64,000 nt of DNA from Devosia lacusdianchii (GTDB lineage: Bacteria; Pseudomonadota; Alphaproteobacteria; Rhizobiales; Devosiaceae): NCBI RefSeq assembly GCF_022429625.1, contig NZ_CP092483.1, forward strand, positions 4,203,501-4,267,500, read 5' to 3'. A program made the translations under genes and the position numbers. A model generated the notes under the pieces. The model saw only the letters and a list, made by a program, of their open reading frames with translations, searched no databases and was not told the origin of the DNA. Below are positions 8,835 to 19,582 of the stretch, in pieces; position 1 is the first letter of the stretch; each line of letters opens with the position of its first letter.

Positions 8835-9293
8835 TTAGTCGCCCTTCATCTTGCGCCGCGCCGGCTCAAGTGCGCCAAGATAATTGCCCAGATCGCGCTC
8901 GATCCGCGCCACGGCGCGCTGCGCCAGCTCGGGCGATTGCTGCACCAGCTTCATGAAGGCATGCCGCGGCACGAACAGAGTCTCGCAATCGGTGACAGCA
9001 GTGATGGTCACCGGTCGCGGCTTTGCCAGAATCAGCGCCATGGCAGACACCACGCTGCCCGGCTCGGAAATCGCATAGGGCTTGCCGGCTCCCGGCCCCT
9101 CCGGCTTGGCCCTGAGGGTGCCCGACATCAGCACGAACGCGCCGGCGGGCACGTCGCCAGCCTTGTAGAGCACCGCGTCGGAGTCGAAATGCTGCTGGTC
9201 GCCGGCAAAGGCCAGCATGCGCCGCTGCTCGTCATCGCAGATATCGAAGAATTCGGCCTGCGCCAGCGCCTCGGCCGCATCGTCCCTGATCAT
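8835..9293 (-). CDS. Cyclic nucleotide-binding-domain protein (Crp-like effector domain only)
   Basis: The roughly 152 residues form a single cyclic-nucleotide-binding beta roll. GDVPAGAFVLMSGTLRA at about residues 45-61 and the strand SVVSAMALI with a phosphate-cassette-like region near 85 are visible. No helix-turn-helix follows, so it is not a DNA-binding Crp protein; it may act by protein contact. The start ATG at 9293 (MIRDDAAEALAQAEFF) fits the family, although the frame runs further upstream. Cognate ligand and target are unknown. It lies downstream of the CenR-like gene on the same strand. Confidence 0.75.
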   Translation of the reverse strand: MIRDDAAEALAQAEFFDICDDEQRRMLAFAGDQQHFDSDAVLYKAGDVPAGAFVLMSGTLRAKPEGPGAGKPYAISEPGSVVSAMALILAKPRPVTITAVTDCETLFVPRHAFMKLVQQSPELAQRAVARIERDLGNYLGALEPARRKMKGD

Positions 9294-9474
9294 AAGCCCC
9301 AATCCGGATGCGCCACGGCAAGCCCTAAAGGTCCGATGGCGGCCTTCAACGCGGCTTGCGACAAACACGATCGGCCCCGCGGGAGCGGAGCCGCATCATC
9401 CTATAGGGCATTTTGCGTCGCTTTGTACCGGATTTTGCTGTGGCGGAACCGAGCGGTCCCGCCATCCACCGCTT

Positions 9475-10158
9475 TTAGGGGACGAGGCGATAGCCGCCAT
9501 CTTCTGTCACGAGCAGGCGGGCATTGGACGGATCCCGCTCGATCTTCTGGCGCAAGCGATAGATATGGGTCTCGAGCGTGTGGGTGGTGACGCGGTTATT
9601 GTAGCCCCACACTTCCTTGAGCAGCACATCGCGGGTGATAGTCTTGGGGCCCTGGCGATAGAGATACTTCAGGATGGAAGTTTCCTTGTCGGTCAGGCGA
9701 ACCTTGCCGCCGTCATTGGCCTCAAGGAGCTTGGCCGATGGCTGGAAGCTGTATTGACCGATGGTAAAAACCACGTCCTCGCTCTGATCATGCTGGCGCA
9801 GGGCGGCGTTGATACGCGCCAGCAGCACCGGAAAGCGGAAGGGTTTGGTCAGGTAGTCATTGGCCCCCGAGTCGAGCCCCCGGATCTGGTCGGCATCCGT
9901 GTCGTGCCCGGTAAGCATCAGGATCGGGCTCTTGTAGCCCTCGGTGCGCAAAATCTTGACCGCCTCGCGACCATCCATATCGGGCAGGCCGACATCCAGG
10001 ATCATCAGGTCAATATTGTTCTGGCGAGTTGCCTTGAGCGCATCATTGGCCGTTCCGGCCTGCAGGATTTCGAATTCTTCATGCGTCTCAAGTTGTTCGA
10101 CCAGGGTCTTGCGCAGATCCGCATCATCGTCCACCAGCAGGATGCGTCGCTTGTTCAT
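9475..10158 (-). CDS. cenR: OmpR-family response regulator, CenR-like
   Basis: A 227-residue two-component regulator. The receiver domain (1-120) has the acidic pocket VDDDAD at 9-14, the phosphoacceptor Asp55 in ILDVGLPDMDG and the conserved Lys in LTKPF near 105. The winged-helix DNA-binding domain (about 130-227) ends VTTHTLETHIYRLRQKIE and GGYRLV. The sequence resembles CenR of alphaproteobacteria, which with the kinase CenK controls envelope growth; the assignment is by overall similarity from memory. The ATG at 10158 has GGAG upstream. No kinase gene is adjacent. Confidence 0.85.
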   Translation of the reverse strand: MNKRRILLVDDDADLRKTLVEQLETHEEFEILQAGTANDALKATRQNNIDLMILDVGLPDMDGREAVKILRTEGYKSPILMLTGHDTDADQIRGLDSGANDYLTKPFRFPVLLARINAALRQHDQSEDVVFTIGQYSFQPSAKLLEANDGGKVRLTDKETSILKYLYRQGPKTITRDVLLKEVWGYNNRVTTHTLETHIYRLRQKIERDPSNARLLVTEDGGYRLVP

Positions 10159-10321
10159 TGTTTTCTCCGGTCTTTTTACCTCAGCCCGCCCATGGGTCAC
10201 AGTATTGCGACCGGTTTTTGGCCTGCTAATCACAAGGGCGTTACAGGCAGGAGCAACGAAGAAGAGCGGCAACAAGTTGCAGTAAAAGCGGTACCGCGCC
10301 TGGCATGGCGGCCGCGGCGGC

Positions 10322-10999
10322 CTAGACGATCGGCGGGCGCGTGCCAAACAGGGCCGAGCCGACCCGAACATGGGTGGCGCCCATGGCAATGCCGGTCTCG
10401 AAATCGCCGCTCATGCCCATGGACAGGCCAGTGACGCCCGCGTCGCGCGCCAGGGTAGCCAGATGAGCAAAATAAGGACCAGCCGGCTGGCCGTCGGGCG
10501 GAATACACATCAGCCCGACGATATCGAGCCCATGCACGTCGCGGCAACGCGCCACGAAGGCAACGGCCTCGTCCGTGGCGATGCCCGCCTTCTGGTCTTC
10601 GCCGCCAATATTGACCTGGACGAAGCATGGCAGCTTGCGGCCCGATTTCTGCATTTCTGCTGCCAGCATGCTGGCGAGTTTCTCGCGATCGACGGTCTGG
10701 ATGACGTCGAACAGCGCCACCGCCTCGCGCACCTTGTTGGTTTGCAGCGGACCGATCAGGTGCAATTGCACATCCGGGTAGCGCTCGCGCAAGGCCGGCC
10801 ACTTGTCCTTGGCTTCCTGCACCCGGTTCTCGCCGAAGATGCGCTGACCGGCCGCGAGAAACGGCTCGACGGCATCGGCGGCGAAGGTCTTGGAAACGGC
10901 GACCAGCGTCACATCAGGCGCCGGCGGTCCGAACCGCTCCTGGGCCTTCTGGATGCGCCCCTTGATGGCGGCAAGTTGGCTCGCGGCATCTGCGTCCAT
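10322..10999 (-). CDS. YggS-family pyridoxal phosphate homeostasis protein
   Basis: This PLP-binding protein of the YggS/PROSC family helps balance free pyridoxal phosphate and amino-acid pools. The 225 residues form an alanine-racemase-like TIM barrel. LVAVSKTF with the PLP lysine at about 37, GENRVQEA at about 57-64 and HLIGPLQTNK at about 80-89 are diagnostic, as are MGMSGDFE and the C-terminal VRVGSALFG. The start is the MDADAAS methionine at 10999, matching family length. It diverges from leuS, about 130 bases away. Confidence 0.92.
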   Translation of the reverse strand: MDADAASQLAAIKGRIQKAQERFGPPAPDVTLVAVSKTFAADAVEPFLAAGQRIFGENRVQEAKDKWPALRERYPDVQLHLIGPLQTNKVREAVALFDVIQTVDREKLASMLAAEMQKSGRKLPCFVQVNIGGEDQKAGIATDEAVAFVARCRDVHGLDIVGLMCIPPDGQPAGPYFAHLATLARDAGVTGLSMGMSGDFETGIAMGATHVRVGSALFGTRPPIV

Positions 11000-11129
11000 G
11001 CTTTCGCCCTGTTCCTGTTGACCTTGGAGGTGATTTCTGGTGATGGTCCGGTAGCCAAAATCCCCCATAAACGCAAGCGATGCGACCAGTTTGGCGCCGC
11101 TTCCGGCAAATCACCCAAGGACGACATAA

Positions 11130-13787
11130 GTGAGCGGCGAACGCTACAATCCGCGCGAAATGGAACCCAAATGGCAGCAGGTCTGGGCCGACGCCCAGAG
11201 CTTTGTCAGCTCCAATGACGATCCGCGCGAACCCTATTACGTCCTCGAGATGTTCCCCTACCCATCGGGCCGCATCCATATGGGCCACGTGCGCAACTAC
11301 GCCATGGGCGACGTGGTGGCGCGCTATCATCGCGCCAAGGGTAAGAATGTTCTGCACCCCATGGGCTGGGACGCCTTCGGCCTGCCCGCCGAGAACGCCG
11401 CGATCGAGCGCGGGCTCAATCCCGGCGTCTGGACGCGCCAGAACATCACCTCGATGAAGGCCCAGCTCAAATCCATGGGCCTGGCCATCGACTGGACGCG
11501 CGAGATTGCCACCTGCGAGCCCGAATATTACCAGCATCAGCAATCGATGTTCATCGACATGCTGGCCGCCGGGCTGATTACCCGCAAGAAGTCCAAGGTC
11601 AACTGGGATCCGGTGGATATGACCGTACTGGCCAACGAGCAGGTCATTGACGGCAAGGGCTGGCGCTCGGGCGCTGTGGTCGAGCAGCGCGAGCTGACGC
11701 AGTGGTTCTTCAAGATTTCCGATTTTGCCGAGGAACTGCTGGAAGCCCTGGACGGGCTGACCGAGTGGCCCGAGAAAGTGCGCACCATGCAGCGCAACTG
11801 GATCGGCAAGTCCGAAGGCCTGCGCCTGCGCTTCGAACTGGTGCCAGGCAATGCCACCGCCGCCCGCAGCATCGAGGTGTTCACCACCCGTCCCGATACG
11901 ATTTTCGGCGCATCGTTTGTCGCCCTGTCGCCCGATCACCCGCTGACCGCCGAACTGGCCGCGAACAACCCCGAACTGGCTGAATTCGTTGCCGAATGCC
12001 GCCGCATGGGCACCGCCACCGAGGCGATCGAAACCGCCGAGAAGCGCGGCTATCGCACTGCACTCAGCGTGAAGCATCCGGCCGTCGAAGGTGCGGTGCT
12101 GCCCGTCTACGTCGCCAATTTCGTGCTGATGGACTATGGCAGCGGCGCCATTTTTGGCTGCCCGGCGCATGACCAGCGCGACCTGGACTTTGCCCGCAAA
12201 TACGACCTGCCGGTCTTGCCGGTGGTGCTGCCACAGGGCGGCGACGCCTCGGCATTTTCCGTGGCTGACATCGCCTATACCGATGCTGGGACCATCTTCA
12301 ACTCCGGTTTCCTCGACGGCTTGAGCATCGAAGACGCCAAAAAGGCGGCGACCGCTCACTTTGCCGCCCGCCAGATTGACGGCCACCCGCAAGGTGAGGT
12401 TGAGGTCAATTATCGCCTGCGCGACTGGGGCCTGTCGCGCCAGCGTTATTGGGGCGCGCCGATCCCGATCATCCATTGCGAGGTCTGCGGCACCATTCCG
12501 GTACCCAAGAAGGACCTGCCAGTGGTGCTGCCCACAGACGTGACCTTTGATCGTCCCGGCAACGCCTTGGATCACCATCCGACGTGGAAGCACGTCAACT
12601 GCCCGCAATGCGGAGCAGCGGCGCGCCGTGAAACCGACACCATGGACACCTTCGTCGATTCGTCGTGGTATTTCGCCCGATTCACCGCGCCACAGGCGGA
12701 AACGCCGACTATTCCCGATGTCGTCAATCGCTGGCTGCCGGTCGATCAGTATATCGGCGGCGTCGAGCACGCGATTCTGCACCTGCTCTATTCGCGCTTC
12801 TTCACCCGCGCCATGAAGGCCACCGGCCATATCGGGCTGGATGAGCCGTTCAAGGGCCTGTTCACCCAGGGCATGGTGACCCACGAGACCTACAAGAACG
12901 CCGATGGCGACTGGGTCGACCCGTCCGAACTGCGCGTCGTCACCGAGGACGGCACGGCGATCGCTGCCGACGACGTCAGAGAAGTCGTTGGCATGAAGCG
13001 CTATTTTCAGGCCTCGACCGGCCAGCCGATTTCGATCGGTTCAGTCGAAAAGATGAGCAAATCCAAGAAGAACGTGGTCGATCCCGACGAAATCGTCGCC
13101 ACCTACGGTGCCGACACGGCGCGCTGGTTCATGCTGTCGGACTCGCCGCCGGAACGCGATGTGCAATGGACCGAGGCCGGCGTTGAAGGCGCCAGCCGCT
13201 TCCAGCAGCGCATCTGGCGCCTGGTCAGCGAAACGATCGAGTTGACGAAACAGTCGTTGGACATCGTTCACGTTTCCGACGACGATGAAGGCTTGGCTTT
13301 GCGCAAGATTGTGCATCGCGCCGTCCACAATGTCGGCGCCGACATTGAAGGCCTGCGCTTCAACCGCGCCGTTGCCCAGATTTACGAACTGACCAATGCC
13401 CTGGTTCGTTCGGCCGGGCTCGTCTCGGCTGGCCCTGCAGGCCGCCTCAGCGCCTTGCAGCAGGGCGTGGAGTACCTGATCCAACTCGTGGCGCCAATGA
13501 TGCCCCACTTGGCCGAAACCTGCTGGGAGGCCCTTGGCAAGCCCGGGCTCGTCGCCGATGCCCTATGGCCCGAAGTCGATCCGGCTCTGCTGGTCGATGA
13601 CAGCGTCACCCTGCCAATTCAGGTCAACGGCAAGCGGCGCGGCGAGATTACGGTCGCCAAGGGCATGCCTGCGGCGGAAGTCGAAAAGCTCGTCTTGTCT
13701 TTGGACGAGATTGTCCGCATTCTCGACGGCAAGGCACCCAAGAAGATCGTCATCGTCCCGGACAGGATCGTCAATGTCGTGGTCTAA
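11130..13787 (+). CDS. leuS: Leucyl-tRNA synthetase
   Basis: It charges tRNA-Leu. The 885 residues are full length for the bacterial class Ia enzyme. The ATP-binding HIGH-type motif [15 protein letters not shown] lies at about 44-58 and KMSKSKKN at about 642-649. The CP1 editing domain lies between, with [10 protein letters not shown] near 252. The start is a GTG at 11130 after CAAGGA; the family N-terminus [13 protein letters not shown] follows. lptE starts before leuS ends, so leuS-lptE-holA is one operon, an arrangement common in Rhizobiales. Confidence 0.98.
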   Translation: MSGERYNPREMEPKWQQVWADAQSFVSSNDDPREPYYVLEMFPYPSGRIHMGHVRNYAMGDVVARYHRAKGKNVLHPMGWDAFGLPAENAAIERGLNPGVWTRQNITSMKAQLKSMGLAIDWTREIATCEPEYYQHQQSMFIDMLAAGLITRKKSKVNWDPVDMTVLANEQVIDGKGWRSGAVVEQRELTQWFFKISDFAEELLEALDGLTEWPEKVRTMQRNWIGKSEGLRLRFELVPGNATAARSIEVFTTRPDTIFGASFVALSPDHPLTAELAANNPELAEFVAECRRMGTATEAIETAEKRGYRTALSVKHPAVEGAVLPVYVANFVLMDYGSGAIFGCPAHDQRDLDFARKYDLPVLPVVLPQGGDASAFSVADIAYTDAGTIFNSGFLDGLSIEDAKKAATAHFAARQIDGHPQGEVEVNYRLRDWGLSRQRYWGAPIPIIHCEVCGTIPVPKKDLPVVLPTDVTFDRPGNALDHHPTWKHVNCPQCGAAARRETDTMDTFVDSSWYFARFTAPQAETPTIPDVVNRWLPVDQYIGGVEHAILHLLYSRFFTRAMKATGHIGLDEPFKGLFTQGMVTHETYKNADGDWVDPSELRVVTEDGTAIAADDVREVVGMKRYFQASTGQPISIGSVEKMSKSKKNVVDPDEIVATYGADTARWFMLSDSPPERDVQWTEAGVEGASRFQQRIWRLVSETIELTKQSLDIVHVSDDDEGLALRKIVHRAVHNVGADIEGLRFNRAVAQIYELTNALVRSAGLVSAGPAGRLSALQQGVEYLIQLVAPMMPHLAETCWEALGKPGLVADALWPEVDPALLVDDSVTLPIQVNGKRRGEITVAKGMPAAEVEKLVLSLDEIVRILDGKAPKKIVIVPDRIVNVVV

Positions 13788-14286
13788 GACCCTCCGCCGG
13801 ACTGCTGTCATCGGCCTCGCGCTGGGCCTTGGCCCGGTGCTGGGCGCCTGCAGCTTCACGCCGGTCTATAGCGGCGCGCTGGCCAGCCAGCCCGATCTCA
13901 ACCTTGCCTATGGCAAGCCCAATAGCCGGCTGGAACAGGTGGTCTACCAGGAGCTGGCGCTGCGCTTCGGCCCCTCCTCGGAGGCTGAGACCGCGCCGCT
14001 GGCCACCGTGTCCGTGGGCTCCAGCGCTGCCGATATGACCATGGCGGCGACCGCCAATCCCAGCAAGCCCATGGAAGTCACGGTAACCGCAACGCTCACC
14101 ATCGCCCGCCGCGATGGCAGCACGACGCCGCCCATGACCTTCACCCGCAAGGCCACCGCCAACTATACCCGCAGCGGCCAGGTTCTGGCGGACAACACCG
14201 CCGCCGCCGAGGCTAGCGAACGGGCGGCCAAGGTGGCCGCCGAGTCTCTGCGCTTGGCAGTTCTGGCTGCGCTCAGCCGCGGATGA
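13774..14286 (+). CDS. lptE: LPS-assembly lipoprotein LptE
   Basis: LptE plugs the LptD outer-membrane channel that delivers lipopolysaccharide to the cell surface. The 170-residue precursor has an N-terminal signal with the lipobox Leu-Gly-Ala-Cys, Cys26 being the lipidated residue, followed by SFTPVYSG, which is typical of the family. The rest is beta-rich with low sequence conservation. The ATG at 13774 overlaps the last 14 bases of leuS, and the gene itself overlaps holA by four bases. Position between leuS and holA supports the call as strongly as the sequence. Confidence 0.88.
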   Translation: MSWSKTLRRTAVIGLALGLGPVLGACSFTPVYSGALASQPDLNLAYGKPNSRLEQVVYQELALRFGPSSEAETAPLATVSVGSSAADMTMAATANPSKPMEVTVTATLTIARRDGSTTPPMTFTRKATANYTRSGQVLADNTAAAEASERAAKVAAESLRLAVLAALSRG

Positions 14287-15305
14287 CCGCGCTCAAGGCC
14301 CATGAAGTGGCCCGCTTTCTGGCCCGGCCCGACCTGAGCGAAGGCATTTTCCTCGCCTATGGTCCCGATGCGGGCCTGGTGCGTGAAACGGCGCAACGCC
14401 TGGTGCGCCAGCTCAGTGGCGACGACCCCGAATCGGCCAGCGTGGTGAGCCTGGAAGGCGCCGATGTGGACGCCGACCCGTCCATACTGGCGGTCGAAGC
14501 CAAGACCATGTCGCTCTTCGGCGGCAAGCGCATCGTGCGCGTACGCGGCGCCAGCAAATCGCTGGTCATGACCCTTACTGAGCTACGCGACGACCCCGGC
14601 GGCGCTGCGATCATCCTCGAGGCCGGCAATCTTGCCCCCAAGGACGCCTTACGGGCGCTGGTAGAAGCCGCCAAGCTCGGCCGGGCCCTGCCCTGCTATC
14701 CCGATAGCGACGAGACGCTGCAGGCGCTGATTCGCGAGACCTTCAATCAGAACGGTATCCGGGTCGATGCCGACGTTGTCACCACCCTGCGCGAAATCCT
14801 GGGCAATGACCGCGAGATCACGCGCCGCGAGCTCGAAAAGCTCAGCCTCTACGCGGCCAACAGCAAGACGCTGACTCGCGAGGACGTGCTGTTGCTGTGT
14901 GCCGATAACGGCATGCTGGTCATCGATGCCATATTGGATGCCACCGGCAGCGGTCACGCCGAAAAGCTCGAAATGGCGCTCAACCGCGCGCTGTCGTCGG
15001 CGGTTGATCCGCAGCGCCTCCTGGCCATGTGCACGATCCACTTCGCCAATCTGCGACGCTGGCGCACCGAGGTCGATACTGGCAAAAGCCCGCGCATGGT
15101 GCTCGACAATCTGCGGCCCAAGCCACACTTTTCGCGCGCCTCGGCCTTGGAACAGCAATTGCGCTTATGGTCGGATAGCGCTCTGGCGACGGCTTCGGAG
15201 CGAATCTACCAGGCAACAGCCGACAGCCGACGCCGCCCCGCGTTGGCCGAAGCCGGCCTGCGTCGCACGCTATTGGCCATCTGCATGATGGCGGCGGCGC
15301 ACTAA
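14283..15305 (+). CDS. holA: DNA polymerase III delta subunit
   Basis: HolA opens the beta sliding clamp as part of the clamp loader. The 340 residues begin [20 protein letters not shown] and carry YGPDAGLVRE at about 22-31, the degenerate AAA+ nucleotide-site region. The C-terminal helical collar part includes LEQQLRLWSD near 285-294. The ATGA start overlaps the lptE stop. It is the last gene of the leuS operon; a parS-like palindrome follows its stop. Confidence 0.93.
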   Translation: MTALKAHEVARFLARPDLSEGIFLAYGPDAGLVRETAQRLVRQLSGDDPESASVVSLEGADVDADPSILAVEAKTMSLFGGKRIVRVRGASKSLVMTLTELRDDPGGAAIILEAGNLAPKDALRALVEAAKLGRALPCYPDSDETLQALIRETFNQNGIRVDADVVTTLREILGNDREITRRELEKLSLYAANSKTLTREDVLLLCADNGMLVIDAILDATGSGHAEKLEMALNRALSSAVDPQRLLAMCTIHFANLRRWRTEVDTGKSPRMVLDNLRPKPHFSRASALEQQLRLWSDSALATASERIYQATADSRRRPALAEAGLRRTLLAICMMAAAH

Positions 15306-15320
15306 CAGCCGGCCCGCCCG

Positions 15321-15338
15321 GCGTTTCACGTGAAACGC
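15321..15338. promoter_or_regulatory. parS site, perfect 18-bp palindrome between holA and parB
   Basis: GCGTTTCACGTGAAACGC is a perfect palindrome containing the near-universal chromosomal parS core TTTCACGTGAAA. It lies in the gap between the convergent holA and parB genes. ParB would load and spread from here. Confidence 0.85.
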
Positions 15339-16210
15339 TAACTTGACCCGGTGAGCTTGAGGCAGATGCCGTCGAGTTGCTCCAGCGTCTTGTAGCGAAT
15401 CTCAAGCTTGCCACCGCGCTCGCCATGGGCCAGGGATACCGACAGACCAAGCGCGTCCGACAAGCGGCGCTCCAGCGCCAGCGTATCGGGATCGCGATCG
15501 GGCTGGCTCGAAGCAGCCGGCTTCTTACCAGCCACATCGCGCTGCTGGCTCAGCGCTTCCGCCTCTCGCACCGACAAACCACCCGACACGATCTGCCGGG
15601 CCAGCGTAGCCGGGTCCTCGGCGGTAATCAGCGTGCGGGCATGGCCGGCGGTCAGGGTACCGCTCGCCACCATGTCGCGCACGTCCTCGGGCAGGCGCAA
15701 CAGCCGCAGCGTATTGGCGACATGCGACCGGCTCTTGCCAATCACCTGGGCCAGATCCTGCTGGGTATAATCAAACTGTTCGATCAGCTGCCCATAACCC
15801 ATTGCTTCTTCAAGCGGATTGAGGTCGGCACGCTGAACGTTCTCGATGATGGCGAGTTCAAGCGCTTCCTTGTCGCCGACATCGCGCACGATGACCGGCA
15901 CGTCGTGCAGGCCAGCCTTCTGCGCCGCGCGCCAGCGGCGTTCGCCGGCGATCAGCTCGAAGATGTTGGGATCATTGCTGGGACGGACCAGCAGGGGCTG
16001 CATCACACCCTTTTCGCGAATCGAATTGGTCAGCTCTTCGAGCTGCTCGCTATCGAACGTGCGCCGGGGATTGGCCCGGTTGGCAATGATGAACTCGACC
16101 GGCAAGCGCTTGACGCCGCCCGATTCGGTGACCCGGGCGCCCTCGATGGTCGCCATGTCGCCGATCAGGGCTGCCAGCCCGCGGCCGAGTCGTGTGGGTC
16201 TATCGTTCAT
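15338..16210 (-). CDS. parB: Chromosome partitioning protein ParB
   Basis: ParB binds parS, uses CTP to slide as a clamp and forms the centromere complex moved by ParA. The 290-residue protein starts MNDRPTRLGRGLAALIGD, the usual N-terminal ParA-contact motif (LGRGL). It has the CTP-binding GERRWRAAQKAG at about 90-101 and a central helix-turn-helix with LAQVIGKSRSHVANTLRLL at about 157-175. It ends in the C-terminal dimerisation domain. It lies just downstream of parA, about ten bases apart, on the same strand, and parS sites flank it. Confidence 0.97.
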   Translation of the reverse strand: MNDRPTRLGRGLAALIGDMATIEGARVTESGGVKRLPVEFIIANRANPRRTFDSEQLEELTNSIREKGVMQPLLVRPSNDPNIFELIAGERRWRAAQKAGLHDVPVIVRDVGDKEALELAIIENVQRADLNPLEEAMGYGQLIEQFDYTQQDLAQVIGKSRSHVANTLRLLRLPEDVRDMVASGTLTAGHARTLITAEDPATLARQIVSGGLSVREAEALSQQRDVAGKKPAASSQPDRDPDTLALERRLSDALGLSVSLAHGERGGKLEIRYKTLEQLDGICLKLTGSS

Positions 16211-16220
16211 GGACGGCCTC

Positions 16221-17021
16221 CTATGCCGCGTTGAGCTGCCGCTCGCGGCGGATCACTTCGGTCGCCAGTCGCAGATAGGCCTGGCTGCCGGCACATTTCA
16301 AATCATAGAGCAGAGCCGGCTTGCCGTAGGACGGCGCCTCGCTCAGGCGGACGTTGCGCGGAATGACGGTATCGTAGACCAGCGCGCCCATTTCGTTACG
16401 CACATCCTGCAGAACCTGCTCGGAGAGGTTGTTGCGCTTGTCGAACATCGTCATGACCACGCCCTGGATGGACAGGCGCGGATTGAGCGTGGATCGAATT
16501 TGTTCAATGGTTTGAAGGAGTTGGCTAAGGCCTTCCAGCGCGAAGAACTCGCATTGCAACGGCACCAGTACCGCGTCGGCAGCAACCAGAGAATTGACGG
16601 TCAGCAGATTCAGCGACGGCGGGCAATCGATGAGGATGTAGCTCACCGGCTTGTCGTTGATAGTCAAATCGCCGAGCTGCTTGAAGGCGTTGCGCAGCTT
16701 GAAGGCGCGGTCGGCCTGGCCGGCAATGGTCAGTTCGACGCCCAGCAGGTCCATGGTCGACGGCACGATGGCAACGTTTGGCACGCTAGTCATGATGGCC
16801 GACTGCGCAACAGTGGCCTCACCCACCAGCAAATCGTAGGATGACACTTCGCGATCAGTGCGCGAGATGCCCAAGCCCGTCGAGGCGTTCCCTTGAGGGT
16901 CGAGATCGACGATGAGCACGCGCTCGCCAATGGCGGCAAGCGCCGTTGCGAGGTTGATGGCGGTCGTGGTCTTGCCCACGCCACCCTTTTGATTGGCCAG
17001 TGTCAGGATACGGGGCGCCAC
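16221..17021 (-). CDS. parA: Chromosome partitioning ATPase ParA
   Basis: A Walker-type ATPase that pulls ParB-parS complexes to the pole. The 266 residues show the deviant Walker A KGGVGKTTT at about 11-19 with the signature lysine, VLIVDLDPQGNAS at about 35-47 (A' motif) and YILIDCPPSLNLL near 125. The start is a GTG at 17019-17021. It follows rsmG and precedes parB in the conserved mnmE-mnmG-rsmG-parA-parB order. Confidence 0.98.
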   Translation of the reverse strand: MAPRILTLANQKGGVGKTTTAINLATALAAIGERVLIVDLDPQGNASTGLGISRTDREVSSYDLLVGEATVAQSAIMTSVPNVAIVPSTMDLLGVELTIAGQADRAFKLRNAFKQLGDLTINDKPVSYILIDCPPSLNLLTVNSLVAADAVLVPLQCEFFALEGLSQLLQTIEQIRSTLNPRLSIQGVVMTMFDKRNNLSEQVLQDVRNEMGALVYDTVIPRNVRLSEAPSYGKPALLYDLKCAGSQAYLRLATEVIRRERQLNAA

Positions 17022-17045
17022 AACAGGCCTCCAGCTCGTTCGCCG

Positions 17046-17687
17046 CTAACTAACTGTTTTCGCACGCAAATTCGAGAGCGTGAGCAGGACACCGCTTGGA
17101 TCGGCATCACTTGGTGTTATTAGCACGTCGGAGTCCCAGCGCGTAGCCGTTTCCGTGAGTTCTTCAACATGTTCCCTGCCTTTGTGCAGGATCGCCCGCG
17201 TTTGCGGGGCGAAGAACGGGCTCATCCAGCTACACAATTGCGGGAGCGAGGCCAGCGCGCGCGACGTGATGACATCCGGCGCCGGTGTTTCACGTGAATC
17301 AATCTGGTCGCTGCGCGCGCCTTCAACGACGACCAGCAGGCCAAGTTCTCGGGCCACTGTCCGCAGAAAGCTGACCTTTCGCCCATTCGGTTCGACAAGC
17401 GTGAAATGGCGGTTGCTGCCTTTGAAAGCGATAGCCAGCGGCAGTGCAGGAAATCCTCCGCCGCTGCCCAGGTCCAGAAACGTCTGATCCTCGGCCTTAA
17501 GCAGCGCGAGAACTTGCAGGCTGTCGGCAAAATGCCGCGTCCAAACCTCATCCAGTGTTTCACGTGAAACAAGATTCTGCACCGCCTGCCATTTGCGCAG
17601 CAACTGGGCATAGGATTCCAAATCCGCAGCCACACTGGCGAGCGGCCGGGTGAAATACCTGGCATAACGTTCGACTGGATCCAGCAT
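17046..17687 (-). CDS. rsmG: 16S rRNA (guanine-N7)-methyltransferase RsmG
   Basis: RsmG (formerly GidB) methylates G527 of 16S rRNA with SAM. The 213 residues include the SAM-binding LDLGSGGGFPALPLAI at about 70-85 and LVEPNGRKVSFLR at about 97-109. The ATG at 17685-17687 shares one base with the mnmG TGA, implying coupled translation; the open frame reads one TTG further. Two parS sites (17286 and 17556) lie inside the coding sequence, and they were tolerated by encoding Phe-His-Val-Lys-type codons. Confidence 0.95.
   Translation of the reverse strand: MLDPVERYARYFTRPLASVAADLESYAQLLRKWQAVQNLVSRETLDEVWTRHFADSLQVLALLKAEDQTFLDLGSGGGFPALPLAIAFKGSNRHFTLVEPNGRKVSFLRTVARELGLLVVVEGARSDQIDSRETPAPDVITSRALASLPQLCSWMSPFFAPQTRAILHKGREHVEELTETATRWDSDVLITPSDADPSGVLLTLSNLRAKTVS
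17286..17301. promoter_or_regulatory. parS-like site inside rsmG
   Basis: TGTTTCACGTGAATCA differs from the canonical 16-mer TGTTTCACGTGAAACA by one base in the right arm. It lies in the rsmG coding sequence. Confidence 0.75.
17556..17571. promoter_or_regulatory. Canonical parS site inside rsmG
   Basis: TGTTTCACGTGAAACA is an exact match to the consensus chromosomal parS 16-mer. It lies inside rsmG, about 1.3 kb upstream of parB. Confidence 0.92.
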
Positions 17688-19549
17688 CAACTCGCCTTGC
17701 GGAGTTCGCCGCGCCGAATCACTGCCAGGAGCAGTGTGATGGCGGCCGGCGTCATGCCGTCCATGGCCTGGGCCTGCGCGATGGTCTGTGGCCGGTGCTG
17801 CGCCAGCTTCTGCCGCAACTCCATCGATAGGCTCGGAATCGCCGCATAGTCGATCGTTTCGGGGATCGGTCGTTGCTCGTCCCGTCGCACCGCATCGATG
17901 TCGTCGCGCTGGCGGTCGAGATATACAGCATACTGCGCGTCGACCACGAGCTGCTCGATGACCCCGCTATCGATGGCGCCAATTTCTGGCCACAGCCGGA
18001 TCACGTCATCCGGATTGACGTCGGGATAAGAAAGCAGGTCGAACGCCGAACGGGATTTTCCGTCCTCGTTGACCGCAATGCCGGCCTTGCGTGCCGCGTT
18101 TGGCGAGGTTTTGAGCGTCGTCAGCAGTGCGCGCCCATGTTCAAGCGCTATGGCCTTGCGACCGAACATTTCACGCCGCTCTTCCTGCACCAGGCCGTTG
18201 CTGACGCCAAGCGGCGTGAGCCTCTGATCCGCATTGTCGGCGCGCAGATGGAGCCGGAACTCGGCCCGGGAGGTAAACATGCGATAAGGCTCGGACACGC
18301 CGCGGGTCACCAGGTCGTCCACCATGACGCCAAGATAGCTCTCGGTGCGAGATAAGATCATAGGCCCACGACCGGCGGCGGCCAGTGCGGCATTGGCGCC
18401 GGCCAGTAGCCCCTGCGCGCCGGCCTCTTCGTACCCGGTGGTGCCGTTGATCTGGCCGGCAAGATAGAGCCCGGGCTGGCGCTTCACCTCGAGCGTGGCA
18501 CGCAGTTCGCGGGGATCGACATAGTCATACTCGATCGCGTAGCCGGGGCGAACAATACGCACATTTTCCAGCCCCGGCATGGAGCGCAGGAACGCCTCCT
18601 GTACGTCCGCCGGGAGCGAGGTGGACAGACCATTTGGATAGATGGTCGGATCATCAAGTCCTTCAGGCTCAAGGAAAATCTGGTGGCTGTCGCGATCGGC
18701 GAAGCGGACCACCTTATCCTCGATCGACGGGCAATAGCGCGGGCCGCGGCTCTGGATGCGGCCGGAATACATGGCGGAACGATGCAGGTTTTCCGAGATG
18801 ATCCGATGTGTTTCGGCCGTCGTCCGCGTAATATGGCAGGAAACCTGCGGCGTGGTAATGGCGCGCGTCAGCGAGGAGAAGGCCTCGGGCGGCGTGTCTC
18901 CAGGCTGCTCCTCGAGCACAGAAAAGTTGATGGTGGTGGCGTCGAGACGGGCCGGTGTACCAGTCTTCAGCCGACCGAGTTGCAGGCCCAACGCTTCAAG
19001 TCGAGTGGAGAGACCCAGGACCGGCTTCTCGCCAACCCGCCCTGCCGGCGTCGTTTCCTCCCCGCGATGGATAAGGCCGCGCAGGAAAGTGCCAGTGGTC
19101 AGTACCACCGCCTTGGTGCCGATGCGACGGCCGTCGAGCAGGATAACCCCGGACACCACGCCGTTAGTGACCTCGATATCGTCGACCTCACCCTCGATGA
19201 CGTCGAGATTGGGCTGAGCGCTGATCGCCGCTTGCATGGCTTGACGATAGAGCTTGCGGTCGGCCTGAGCACGGGGCCCGCGCACGGCCGGCCCTTTGCG
19301 TCGGTTGAGGACGCGAAACTGGATGCCGGCCTGGTCAGCAACACGGCCCATGAGACCGTCGAGCGCATCGATCTCGCGAACCAGATGGCCCTTGCCCAGC
19401 CCGCCAATGGCCGGATTGCAGCTCATTTCGCCTATCGTGGCGAACTTGTGAGTCACCAGTGCCGTTGCAGCGCCCAGACGCGCGGAGGCCGCGGCAGCCT
19501 CACAGCCGGCGTGACCACCCCCTACAACGATGACGGCATAGTCGGTCAT
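17687..19549 (-). CDS. mnmG: tRNA uridine-5-carboxymethylaminomethyl modification enzyme MnmG
   Basis: MnmG (GidA) with MnmE modifies the wobble uridine of several tRNAs using FAD, glycine or ammonia and methylene-THF. The 620 residues start with the FAD Rossmann motif [12 protein letters not shown] at about 8-19. [15 protein letters not shown] at about 44-58, with a catalytic cysteine, and the C-terminal helical MnmE-contact domain are visible. It is translated between mnmE and rsmG on the minus strand, with two parS-like sites in the 105-base gap before its start. Confidence 0.98.
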   Translation of the reverse strand: MTDYAVIVVGGGHAGCEAAAASARLGAATALVTHKFATIGEMSCNPAIGGLGKGHLVREIDALDGLMGRVADQAGIQFRVLNRRKGPAVRGPRAQADRKLYRQAMQAAISAQPNLDVIEGEVDDIEVTNGVVSGVILLDGRRIGTKAVVLTTGTFLRGLIHRGEETTPAGRVGEKPVLGLSTRLEALGLQLGRLKTGTPARLDATTINFSVLEEQPGDTPPEAFSSLTRAITTPQVSCHITRTTAETHRIISENLHRSAMYSGRIQSRGPRYCPSIEDKVVRFADRDSHQIFLEPEGLDDPTIYPNGLSTSLPADVQEAFLRSMPGLENVRIVRPGYAIEYDYVDPRELRATLEVKRQPGLYLAGQINGTTGYEEAGAQGLLAGANAALAAAGRGPMILSRTESYLGVMVDDLVTRGVSEPYRMFTSRAEFRLHLRADNADQRLTPLGVSNGLVQEERREMFGRKAIALEHGRALLTTLKTSPNAARKAGIAVNEDGKSRSAFDLLSYPDVNPDDVIRLWPEIGAIDSGVIEQLVVDAQYAVYLDRQRDDIDAVRRDEQRPIPETIDYAAIPSLSMELRQKLAQHRPQTIAQAQAMDGMTPAAITLLLAVIRRGELRKAS

Positions 19550-19582
19550 GGTAAGTCTCTCCAGGACGGCTCAATAGGCCAA

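Noticed and set aside
10914..12884. A 656-codon minus-strand open frame opposite leuS
   Set aside because: It lies wholly opposite leuS, whose protein has all class Ia motifs; long antisense frames are expected at this GC content, and the product has no recognisable domain.
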